Under the pieces are notes generated by a model. The model had not been told where the DNA came from and did no database searches. It saw only the letters and a list, made by a program, of their open reading frames with translations. A DNA stretch of 14,025 nucleotides. Source: Victivallales bacterium (lineage in GTDB: Bacteria > Verrucomicrobiota > Lentisphaeria > Victivallales > JAADHT01). This document shows, in pieces, positions 7,401 to 14,025 of the stretch; the stretch's first letter is position 1; every line of letters starts with the position of its first letter. A program made the translations under genes and the position numbers. The stretch lies in NCBI GenBank assembly GCA_016930955.1, contig JAFGFR010000133.1, positions 1 to 14,025 of the forward strand, in the 5' to 3' direction.

Positions 7401-10400
7401 TTGTTTTTGCCGGAGAGCGGGGAGCCTTATCCGGTTCAGATCAGCATCTGCACTGACGAGGGGGATTTCACGCTCGCCACCAAACCATCAGCGACAAGCG
7501 ATGAATGGACAGTCCATTCAAAAGGCAGGATCAACCATACAGGAGATTCATTCGAGCACTGCAGTGTCGCACTGGATGAGCTTCAGGAAAGAATCTCGCT
7601 GGAGGTCGCAGTGGAGCCCTTGATGGCTTCCCTCGAGCATGGCGGCCTGCAGCTCGGGAAATCATTCAGGGGCTTGAAGAAGCTTTGGCGGGGAGAGGGC
7701 GAGGCGCTGGGACTGATCAAGACAGACAAAAGCATCCTCCATGACTTCAGGAGGCATGTCATACACCCGGCCTTGCTCGATGCCTCTTTCCAGGCCGCGT
7801 TCGGGATCATCTCAGGCACGGGCTACGAGGGGGTATATATTCCTGTGAGGATAGGCAGGGTGAAATTCCACAAGGCTCCGGGACGGGTTTTCTACAGCTA
7901 TGCCCGGGCGTTCTCGTATGGGGATGAAATTATCAGCGCCGACATATGGTTGCTGGACAAAAATGGCGACACAGTCCTTGAGGTCCAGGGTTTTCATGCG
8001 AAGTATCTTAAGGGCAGCAGGGGAGAGGCTGCCGGGAACGCGGCAGACGAGGGCAAGGTATATTTTGAGAGATGGGTCAGACGTGACCGAAGAAGTACCC
8101 CAAGAAAGGCTTTCGGGCACGTGAAAGACTTCGCCGGGTTGCGGGATACGATGCTCCTGGAGGCAGGTGAGTTGAGACGCGAGGAGCTTTTCGAAGAATT
8201 TGCCGAGGCCTTCTCCCCTTTGGCCGATGATATCGCGATATGCTACATGAGCGAAGCTCTGTCGTCTTCCCGCGCAATTCCTCCAAAGAACAAAAGCTAC
8301 TCGAGAAAGCAGATCGAGAACAGACTCGAGCTCGTGCCGGCGCACAGGGACTTTTTGTCAAGGATTCTGGGGCACCTGGTCAACAGCGGCGTTCTGCGTC
8401 TTAAAGACGGCAGATACACCCGAGGCTCATCATCTAACCGCGCTTCTAGTGCTTCCCTGCTTGCCGACCTGAAGAAGCGCCACCCCGGGTTTCTCCCCGA
8501 GCTTTCCTTGCTCGAACTTTGCGGCAAGGCCCTTCCCGAGGTGCTCTCCGGCAAGAGGAGCCCGATCGAGCTGCTCTTCTCCACGGGAACTCGAGATATA
8601 CTTGCAGGATATTATTCTGATGCCTACACATTCGACAAGTACCACCGCATGGTTTCTGCGGCGGTAGAGAGGCTCGTGTCCTTGCTGCCCGAGGACAAGT
8701 CGCTCAGGGTCCTGGAGATTGGAGCGGGCACGGGCGGAATCACTCGGATGCTGCTCCCGATGCTCCCAGAAAACCGCACGGAATATGTCTTCACCGACAT
8801 ATCACCAGATTTCATACTGCACGCACGGGGAAGATTCTCTCAATTCTCATTCGTGGACTACAAGACTTTGGACATAACACAGGACATATCGTCGCAGGGC
8901 TTCATTCCCGGCGAGTTCGATCTGGTGATCGCGTCAAATGTTGTCCACGGCACCAAGGATGTGCTGGACACGGTCTCGAGGATAAGGTCGCTGCTGGCGG
9001 GAGGGGGGATATTCCTGATGCTCGAGGTAACAAAAACAGGTGTCTATCCGGACATGATATTCGGCATGACAGAGGGATGGTGGAACTACCTCGAGGACCC
9101 GTGGCTACGAGAAAGCTGCTCGATGGAACCTCCCCGATGGCTTGAACTCCTGAAAAAAGCCGGATTCAGCGACAGCTTCGCCGTGTCCGACTTCCCGGAC
9201 GACTTCAACGCCTGCCCAGTCCAGAACGTCTTTGTGTGCAGGAATCCCTACACACCTGCTGCACCCCAGCAAGGCACGTCTGACGCACACGCTGAAAAAG
9301 GCAAATGGCTGATTGTCCCCGACAGCCTCGGCAACGCTGAGAAAGTCGCCCACGCACTCTCGACGATGGGTCAGCAGGCCGAGATTGTCAAGAAAATTGC
9401 CCCGGCAGACTTGATCAAGACAGCATCAAAGGACTCCGCCATCCCGCTCAAAGGCCTGGTCTATATGCGCGGCATGGATGTCGCGAACTTCGCAAAAATG
9501 GACGACAATGCCATCATGGCGGCAGTCAGGGAACACTTTTTCCCGCTGATTGAAATAGCGAAAGAACTTGAGGATTTATCGGGCGATGAAACTCATTCGT
9601 TGTGGATAATCAGCGGCGGTATTGCGAATTTCGCAGATGTTTGCGAGTTTTCGCTTGGTCAGGCGCCGTTGGCCGGGCTAGGCAGGGTATTGTCCAATGA
9701 GGGCCGCAACTTCATCACCCGGCTCGCTGATGTCAGCATCAGCCCCACCGACGCGGAGATCGAAGGACTTGTCAAGGAGATGGTCTGTGGCGAGCCCGAA
9801 GGGTTGCGCGAAACCGAGACGGCATTCCGCGGCGCCCAACGCTATGTGCGGAGACTCGAGAGGGGCGACACGGCGAGGAGGGAAAGCAAAGCTGTCAGGC
9901 CTATGGCAGACGCTGGCAGGCCTTGCCGCTGGGAGCTGGAGGAAGGCTCGAGGGGACAAGCGGCCATCAAGGCCAGGTTTTTCGACATCAGCCCACCGGG
10001 CAATGACGAGCTGGCGATCGAGGTGAAGTATGCGGGAATGAATTTCCGAGATGCCGTGCTTGCTTCCGGGGCGCTGCCCGGAGAGGCGCTCGAGGGGGGG
10101 ATTTTCGGCATGAATTTTGGGCTGGAGTGTTCCGGGAAGGTGATTTGCGCCGGCGAGTCCGCCGAGGGTTTCAGGGCAGGGGAAGAGGTCATCTCGATAG
10201 CCGCAGGGTCGCTTGCCACGAGGGTCAATGCGAAGGCCGCATTCACCTGCAAGCTGCCTAAAGGGCTGTCGTTGAAGGATGCCGCCTGCCTGCCGATGGC
10301 ATATCTCACGGCATATTATTCGCTTGTAAAGATCGCCTCCCTGCGCCCCGGGGAAAAGATACTTGTTCATTCCGCCGCGGGAGGTGTGGGTCTGGCCGCT

Positions 10401-12830
10401 GTCAACATTGCTCGCATCACCGGTGCGGAGGTCTTCGCCACTGCCGCCGTGGCAAAACATGATTTGCTTAGGGGCATGGGCATAAGGCACATCTACGATT
10501 CCCGCAGCCCCGCATTTCATGACCTGATCATGAAGGACACCGGGGGACGCGGCGTGGATGTCTTGCTCAACTCGCTCGCCGGCAAGATGTTGATTCAAGG
10601 TCTGAAGACCCTCGCGCCGGGGGGGCGATTCGTGGAGATCGGCAAGAAGGATATCTTCGACAACAGGATCGCCGGTCTGGGACTGCTAAGGGACAACCGT
10701 TCGTTCAGCACAGTGGACGTAGACCGTCTGCTGCTTACCAAGCCTGAGGCGATGCGAGAGTGCTTGGAGGAACTTTTCGGAGGCAATGCGGTTTTCGACT
10801 GGAGCGGTGGGGTTATGACTGGACACCCGACCACAATCCTGGACTTCATGGAGTTCCCAAAAGCACTGCGGGAAATGGCTTCGGGAGTGAACCCAGGCAA
10901 GACCCTTGTGGAAGTCAAAGGCGGCATATCAGCACTCCCGCCGAACAAGATGAACATCTCACCCGACAGCTGCTACCTTGTCGTTGGAGGGAACAGCGGA
11001 TTTGGCCTGGCTGTGGGCAAGTTTCTCGCGCTCAGGGGTGCCGGGTGCGTAGTCCTTGCATCGCGCAGCGGCAAGCCTAGGCCGGAGGACATGCCGGCAC
11101 TCGATGAGATCAAGCGCGCCGGGACAAGGCTGATTCTCGCCAAGGCAGATGTGGCGAAACGAGAAGATGTACAGAAACTCATAAAAAAGATCAACACCAA
11201 GAAGTGCCCGCTGAAAGGTGTCTTCCAGTCGGCGATGCAGTTGTCCGACAAGGCATTGGCCAAGATGGACTGGGCGAGTTTCAGCCTGCCCTTGGGCAGC
11301 AAGATTCTCGGCACATGGAACCTGCATCTTGCGACCGAGAAGCTTGACCTGGACTATTTTGTATGTTTTTCCTCGATCGCCTCGGTCTACGGCACCCCGG
11401 GACAAGCGAACTACGCGGCAGGAAACAGCTTCCTAGATGCCATTGCCCATTTCCGGAGAGCCAAGGGACTGCCGGCGACCACACTGAACTGGGGTGTCGT
11501 CGGCGAGACAGGATATGTCTTCAGGAACAGCGACACAGAGAACTTTCTGGCGAACCACGGATGGCGGGCGATGCCGCTGTCGCAACTGCTTGCCGAGCTG
11601 GAGCTGGCGATATCCCTCGACGAGCCGCAGACAGGGGTCTTCGACGTTGACTGGACAGTGTTCGCGGAGACTTTCCCGCACAACAGGGACACGGGGGCAA
11701 TCGCACATCTGCATCACAGCGCTGAAGCAGACTCTGCCGCATCTGCTGACGACACCAGACTAAGCCTCTCGGAAAAATTGCGCTCATCCCCACCCGCGGA
11801 CCGAAAAAAAATCGCCGACGAGCACATAAGGACCATGATAGCAAGAGTCCTCGGGCTATCAGCCGACAAGATTGACTTGCAGATCCCGATAACCAAGCTC
11901 GGGATTGACTCGCTCATGTCGAACCAGATAAGAAGCTGGCTCACAAAACACTCGGGTGTGTCCTTCTCCCTGATGCAGATAATGCAGGGGCCAAGCGTCT
12001 CCGAGATGTCCTCGGCAATCATCAAATCCCTGTTCGACGATGCCGCCGTCGGGGAAAGCCATGGACACCGCTCGGCATGGCTCATCACACCGCTTCCTTC
12101 AGCCAAGGCTAAGCAAAGGATTTTCTGCTTCCCCTACATGGGCGCAGGAGCATCAGTCTACAACTCCTGGCCCGGGCATCTGCCCGAGGGCCTGGCGCTG
12201 ACTGCAATCCAGTTCCCCGGCAGGGAGGAACGCATTGACGAGAAACCCATCAACGACACCCGTGTGCTTTTCAGGAAGCTAGCCGCAGAGATCATCCCAA
12301 TGCTTGACCGACCATTCTACCTCTACGGACACAGCTTCGGCGGAAACATGGCCATGAACTTCGCCGCATATCTGTCTGAAATACACGGCAAGGAACCTGA
12401 AGGGGTTTTCATTTCCGCCGCCATCCCACCTTCAGTTGACAACCCCTTGGAGGCAGGCCTGGACTCCGGAAAAGCCAAGTCAAAATCATCCTTGAACGAC
12501 AGCACATTGATGGATCTTCTGATGAAACTCGAGCCCCCGGAATCCCTGGCCGGAGAGAAGGAGGCAATCAAAAAACTGCTCCCCGCGTTCCGATCAGACC
12601 TCGAGCATTCACGCCAAAAAGGCATCTACAGCGACAAGGTCCTCCCTTGCCCCATCACGGCGATCGCCGCCGAAGGCGACAATCTGTACACCCCCGAGAT
12701 GGTGGGGAAATGGTCAAGGCACACGAGAAACTTCAACATGCACGTCATCCCAGGCAGGCACCTGTTCATCCATGACGAACCCAGCCTCCGAAAGATGCTG
12801 GGTCTGTTACTCAAAGAAATCAGGTCTTGA
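4437..12830 (+). CDS. Single-module highly reducing type I polyketide synthase (KS-AT-DH-MT-ER-KR-ACP-TE)
   Basis: This 2797-aa enzyme should build a fully reduced, alpha-methylated acyl chain from malonyl units. Domains in order: KS 12-436 (DTACSSG C184; EAHGTGTP H319; NIGHLEP H359). AT 542-850 (GHSVGE S642; VPFH ending at H745; both favour malonyl-CoA). DH 913-1192 (HRVQGPIVYPG H948; HPALLD D1115). C-methyltransferase about 1240-1610 (SAM motif LEIGAGTGG 1426-1434; H1504 and E1530). Structural KR half about 1620-1820 (GQAPLAGLGRVLSNEG). ER about 1830-2150 (NFRD 1869-1872; SAAGGVG from 1979). KR about 2180-2400 (GGNSGFG 2184-2190; K2289, S2313, Y2326). ACP about 2460-2530 (GIDSL, S2492 the pantetheine site). 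TE about 2560-2797 (GHSFGG S2633; H2775). It starts directly at the KS without a docking segment, suggesting a stand-alone iterative enzyme. GAGG (4423-4426) lies 10 nt before the ATG. The order up to the ACP is that of fungal highly reducing PKSs; the C-terminal TE resembles type II (GrsT-like) thioesterases. The product is not predictable. Confidence 0.95.
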   Translation: MSGKAKERFREGIAVVGMGCRFPCCGEGVEGFWGAMLSGRDCITRIPSDRWDAEAFYHPDYTVRGKMQVMEGGFIEGIDLFDAHFFGIPPVEASRMDPQQRILLEVVYHALEDAGLTLSRMAGSRTGVYVGISSTDYAGIQNSYTDRANISAYSNTGAAPSIAANRISYLFDLRGPSLAIDTACSSGLVAAHLACRSIWSGETEMAIVGAANILIRPEFHIGFSKGGFLSPTCRSKAFDADADGYVRSEGVGAVVLKRLERALSDNDRIHAVIAGSAVNEDGHTTGISMPNIEAQIDVLRRAYADAGVDPSKVDYVEAHGTGTPVGDPVECRSLAEALTSRRRGKSCLPIGSVKSNIGHLEPASGLAGIIKAALILERRQIPRSLHFKKPNVAVDFDALRLRVPTSTEAIVGAGFRTLTAGVNSFGFGGANAHVVMQSHERSKLREGSARKTPLGMVPLFLSARSDAALSQLAASYSELIRHGRPDLGDLCYSAAARRSELEIRASVPCDGHSAASALLDKLAAGEEDARVVKGRVREGEGKRRLAFVYSGQGPQWHAMGRELMRESRVFKDAIDEVGALLGELGWLRREGSSLSAELRKSERQSRINETQIAQPAIFAIQVALTRLWESLGVVPDGILGHSVGEVAGAWASGALSLAKATELIFVRSRSQVPASGRGKMLAAGISAAEAEARILEHRGKFGIAAVNGSSMVTLSGDTEALELLSSELDSEGVFQRFLNVDVPFHSPLMDDVVVNFKRGMGRLNPSINAIRLYSSVSGCEIGGRELTTGYWGNNIRRGVLFYPAACKMVEEGYDTFVEIGPHPVLARGIEEALRGNKVGGEGLILSSMRRGESECGHIRKSLGMLFCHGARIDRGKMFEGCGNEFIALPQYPWQRERFWSESIESRVLRHGTRVHPHLLSQSRAPGDTGTVLWKVDLDAATAPYIADHRVQGPIVYPGAGHVDLVLGAARASFGEDFGFLEDIEFLEPLFLPESGEPYPVQISICTDEGDFTLATKPSATSDEWTVHSKGRINHTGDSFEHCSVALDELQERISLEVAVEPLMASLEHGGLQLGKSFRGLKKLWRGEGEALGLIKTDKSILHDFRRHVIHPALLDASFQAAFGIISGTGYEGVYIPVRIGRVKFHKAPGRVFYSYARAFSYGDEIISADIWLLDKNGDTVLEVQGFHAKYLKGSRGEAAGNAADEGKVYFERWVRRDRRSTPRKAFGHVKDFAGLRDTMLLEAGELRREELFEEFAEAFSPLADDIAICYMSEALSSSRAIPPKNKSYSRKQIENRLELVPAHRDFLSRILGHLVNSGVLRLKDGRYTRGSSSNRASSASLLADLKKRHPGFLPELSLLELCGKALPEVLSGKRSPIELLFSTGTRDILAGYYSDAYTFDKYHRMVSAAVERLVSLLPEDKSLRVLEIGAGTGGITRMLLPMLPENRTEYVFTDISPDFILHARGRFSQFSFVDYKTLDITQDISSQGFIPGEFDLVIASNVVHGTKDVLDTVSRIRSLLAGGGIFLMLEVTKTGVYPDMIFGMTEGWWNYLEDPWLRESCSMEPPRWLELLKKAGFSDSFAVSDFPDDFNACPVQNVFVCRNPYTPAAPQQGTSDAHAEKGKWLIVPDSLGNAEKVAHALSTMGQQAEIVKKIAPADLIKTASKDSAIPLKGLVYMRGMDVANFAKMDDNAIMAAVREHFFPLIEIAKELEDLSGDETHSLWIISGGIANFADVCEFSLGQAPLAGLGRVLSNEGRNFITRLADVSISPTDAEIEGLVKEMVCGEPEGLRETETAFRGAQRYVRRLERGDTARRESKAVRPMADAGRPCRWELEEGSRGQAAIKARFFDISPPGNDELAIEVKYAGMNFRDAVLASGALPGEALEGGIFGMNFGLECSGKVICAGESAEGFRAGEEVISIAAGSLATRVNAKAAFTCKLPKGLSLKDAACLPMAYLTAYYSLVKIASLRPGEKILVHSAAGGVGLAAVNIARITGAEVFATAAVAKHDLLRGMGIRHIYDSRSPAFHDLIMKDTGGRGVDVLLNSLAGKMLIQGLKTLAPGGRFVEIGKKDIFDNRIAGLGLLRDNRSFSTVDVDRLLLTKPEAMRECLEELFGGNAVFDWSGGVMTGHPTTILDFMEFPKALREMASGVNPGKTLVEVKGGISALPPNKMNISPDSCYLVVGGNSGFGLAVGKFLALRGAGCVVLASRSGKPRPEDMPALDEIKRAGTRLILAKADVAKREDVQKLIKKINTKKCPLKGVFQSAMQLSDKALAKMDWASFSLPLGSKILGTWNLHLATEKLDLDYFVCFSSIASVYGTPGQANYAAGNSFLDAIAHFRRAKGLPATTLNWGVVGETGYVFRNSDTENFLANHGWRAMPLSQLLAELELAISLDEPQTGVFDVDWTVFAETFPHNRDTGAIAHLHHSAEADSAASADDTRLSLSEKLRSSPPADRKKIADEHIRTMIARVLGLSADKIDLQIPITKLGIDSLMSNQIRSWLTKHSGVSFSLMQIMQGPSVSEMSSAIIKSLFDDAAVGESHGHRSAWLITPLPSAKAKQRIFCFPYMGAGASVYNSWPGHLPEGLALTAIQFPGREERIDEKPINDTRVLFRKLAAEIIPMLDRPFYLYGHSFGGNMAMNFAAYLSEIHGKEPEGVFISAAIPPSVDNPLEAGLDSGKAKSKSSLNDSTLMDLLMKLEPPESLAGEKEAIKKLLPAFRSDLEHSRQKGIYSDKVLPCPITAIAAEGDNLYTPEMVGKWSRHTRNFNMHVIPGRHLFIHDEPSLRKMLGLLLKEIRS

Positions 12831-12831
12831 A

Positions 12832-13512
12832 ATGCCCTTCGCCGATGTCTACTTCTCGCTGGTGCCGGAGATTCTCGAGAAATTCCCCGAGCACAAGAAC
12901 ATCCGAGAATTGAGCGATGACGAACAGTCAAGACTCGAGGGGATCACAAACGGGCCGGCAAGACTCTCATACTACGCGGCGCATATCCTCAAACGACATG
13001 CCCTTTCAAAATATGCAGCCGTACCTCCGGAAGAGTGGAAGTTCGCCACCACCCGACACGGCAGGCCGGAAATAACCAACAAGCCACACAACAAAAAAAT
13101 CCACTTCAACATATCCCACTGCAACACCGCCGTGGCATGCATCATTTCAGATATGCCACAATGCGGGATTGATCTGGAGGATGTACGAAGAAAAGCCGAT
13201 CTCGATGCCGTGGCCGAGGAAGTGTTCAGCACGGCAGAACTCGCGCACTTCAGAAAAATGCGATCGAAAAAGCCAAGCAGGGATACTCTCGCCAGGCATT
13301 TCTTCAGCATCTGGTGCCTGAAGGAGGCCTACATGAAGGCTCTCGGGATGGGTTTCAAAATCAACCCCAAGTCATTCGGGTTCAAGCTCTCCGGGAAATC
13401 AGGCATCTCCATTGAGCCCACAGGCAAGTTAAAAGACAAAGACCTGTGGCAGTTCTACCTCTCCCAGCCACAAAACAACTTCATTCTCGCGACAGCGATT
13501 GTCTTGTCCTGA
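12832..13512 (+). CDS. Sfp-type 4'-phosphopantetheinyl transferase
   Basis: The enzyme transfers phosphopantetheine from CoA to the serine of carrier proteins, here most likely S2492 of the PKS. The 226-aa product has the length of the Sfp/Gsp class (two pseudo-repeats) and the class motifs: GRPE (77-80), FNISHC (92-97, with H96), GIDLED (112-117; D114 and E116 bind Mg) and WCLKEAYMK (161-169; E165 third Mg ligand, K164 and K169 catalytic). The ATG at 12832 follows the PKS stop after a single base, with AGG at 12822-12824 as a modest ribosome binding site inside the PKS end. This implies translational coupling. An in-frame ATG at 12772 would overlap the PKS by 59 nt and add 20 residues unrelated to the family, so it is less likely. 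It is the last gene of the plus-strand cluster in the window. Confidence 0.94.
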   Translation: MPFADVYFSLVPEILEKFPEHKNIRELSDDEQSRLEGITNGPARLSYYAAHILKRHALSKYAAVPPEEWKFATTRHGRPEITNKPHNKKIHFNISHCNTAVACIISDMPQCGIDLEDVRRKADLDAVAEEVFSTAELAHFRKMRSKKPSRDTLARHFFSIWCLKEAYMKALGMGFKINPKSFGFKLSGKSGISIEPTGKLKDKDLWQFYLSQPQNNFILATAIVLS

Positions 13513-14025
13513 TATAAGTTGACACATTAAGCCAATTGCAAAACTCCCCATGTCCCTCGGCGGACCCCATGGGCCTCGGCTGCGGGTGTTGTCTGAGGTG
13601 CTTGCATCCGGCAATGAGGAAGACGGGATAGTTGCGGTGCTCCCTGGGTATCCCGTAGACAGTCCTCGAGGTGATGTCGCAAAACCCGAGCTTCGAGAGC
13701 TGCGCCGCCACATCATTCGAGCTGAATCCCTTGTGCGGCACATTGGAGTCGCCGTGGAAGGAGCCGTCCTCCTCCTCGAGGTCGGCCAGGGCCAGCCAGC
13801 CTCCATCTTTCAACATGGACGCAAGCTGGGCGAGCAAGCCGGACGCATCGGCGACATGATGCAAAGTAAGCGAGGAGAATATCAAGTCGTATTCCCCTGA
13901 GGCAGGGGCATCCTTTTCGAGGTCGAGGGATTCGGTGCTCAGGTTCCGGATCTTGCGCTCCGCTATTTTTCTGTTTGCCTCCTCGAGCATGGCGGCTGAG
14001 TTGTCGGCGCATACCACCGAGCCGA
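13481..14025 (-). CDS. Class I SAM-dependent methyltransferase, partial at window edge
   Basis: The N-terminus lies beyond position 14025, so the glycine-rich SAM motif I is not in view. The visible part reads VVCADNSAAML (the acidic end of strand beta2 that binds the SAM ribose), then YDLIFSSLTLHHV (motif II, UbiE/ubiquinone-type), then LKDGGWLALADLE (motif III). This identifies a Rossmann-fold methyltransferase of the broad Methyltransf_11 type; the substrate cannot be inferred. Such proteins usually end near the strand read here as FLIAGCK. About 40 further residues, rich in basic residues, Pro and Ser, look like read-through into former intergenic DNA. The stop at 13483-13481 lies inside the 3' end of the PPTase gene on the other strand (32-nt convergent overlap). 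A role in modifying the PKS product is possible but unsupported. Confidence 0.82.
   Translation of the reverse strand, partial: GSVVCADNSAAMLEEANRKIAERKIRNLSTESLDLEKDAPASGEYDLIFSSLTLHHVADASGLLAQLASMLKDGGWLALADLEEEDGSFHGDSNVPHKGFSSNDVAAQLSKLGFCDITSRTVYGIPREHRNYPVFLIAGCKHLRQHPQPRPMGSAEGHGEFCNWLNVSTYIRTRQSLSRE
13547..13573 (-). other. Stable hairpin between convergent genes
   Basis: CCCAT (13547-13551) plus GTCC (13552-13555) pairs with GGAC (13562-13565) plus ATGGG (13569-13573), giving a 9-bp stem with a 3-nt bulge and a 6-nt loop. Read on the minus strand it is followed after 5 nt by only four T residues, so it is at best a weak intrinsic terminator for the methyltransferase. It falls inside that gene's C-terminal extension, which fits the idea that this was once intergenic. 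Confidence 0.4.

Noticed and set aside
9678..10598. 306-codon minus-strand ORF, and other long antisense frames inside the PKS
   Set aside because: These are shadows of a GC-rich coding strand. The plus-strand frame has complete ER motifs here, and the antisense translations lack recognisable motifs.
12772..12831. Upstream ATG giving a 246-aa PPTase
   Set aside because: The extra 20 residues are the out-of-frame end of the PKS thioesterase, and the ATG at 12832 gives the normal Sfp-class length.
1..14025. CRISPR array, tRNA or rRNA genes, phage or IS transposase genes
   Set aside because: I looked for regularly spaced repeats, cloverleaf-like segments and transposase or integrase motifs and saw none.

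Overview
The window is a chromosomal fragment from a bacterium, probably Gram-negative, with moderately high GC (about 60% by eye). AGG (Arg) and ATA (Ile) codons are used freely. The hybrid sensor kinase is of a type common in Desulfobacterota and PVC-group bacteria. The sequence does not settle the phylum.

Left part (1-1741, minus strand): a two-gene unit. A small membrane sensor-like protein with two transmembrane helices and an extracytoplasmic domain, but no output domain, is transcribed from a good sigma70-type promoter (1794-1822). It is followed 20 nt later by proC, which encodes pyrroline-5-carboxylate reductase.

Divergent intergenic region (1742-2369): about 630 bp unusually rich in repeats. 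It holds the second copy of an 82-bp palindrome-containing direct repeat (the first is at 1-82, at the other end of the proC/sensor unit). It also holds a roughly 98-bp AT-rich element bounded by inverted repeats, a run of short perfect hairpins, and one copy of a 38-bp repeat whose partner lies inside the sensor gene.

Central and right part (2370-13512, plus strand): a soluble PAS-PAS-histidine kinase-receiver protein is followed after 102 bp by an 8.4-kb gene for a 2797-aa single-module, fully reducing type I polyketide synthase. Its domain order is KS-AT-DH-C-methyltransferase-(structural KR half)-ER-KR-ACP-thioesterase, and every catalytic motif I looked for is intact. One base after its stop comes an Sfp-type phosphopantetheinyl transferase, the enzyme needed to activate the ACP. 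The pair is therefore close to a self-sufficient cassette: the PKS builds, alpha-methylates, fully reduces and releases a chain, and the PPTase primes it. The order up to the ACP, and several KR motifs, match fungal highly reducing iterative PKSs. The fused type II-like thioesterase is an addition.

Right edge (13481-14025, minus strand): a class I SAM methyltransferase, cut by the window end, converges on the PPTase and overlaps its 3' end by 32 nt.

The main candidate for something undescribed is the PKS-PPTase cassette, perhaps controlled by the adjacent hybrid kinase. The second is the cluster of small, apparently mobile or palindromic repeats around the proC/sensor unit.
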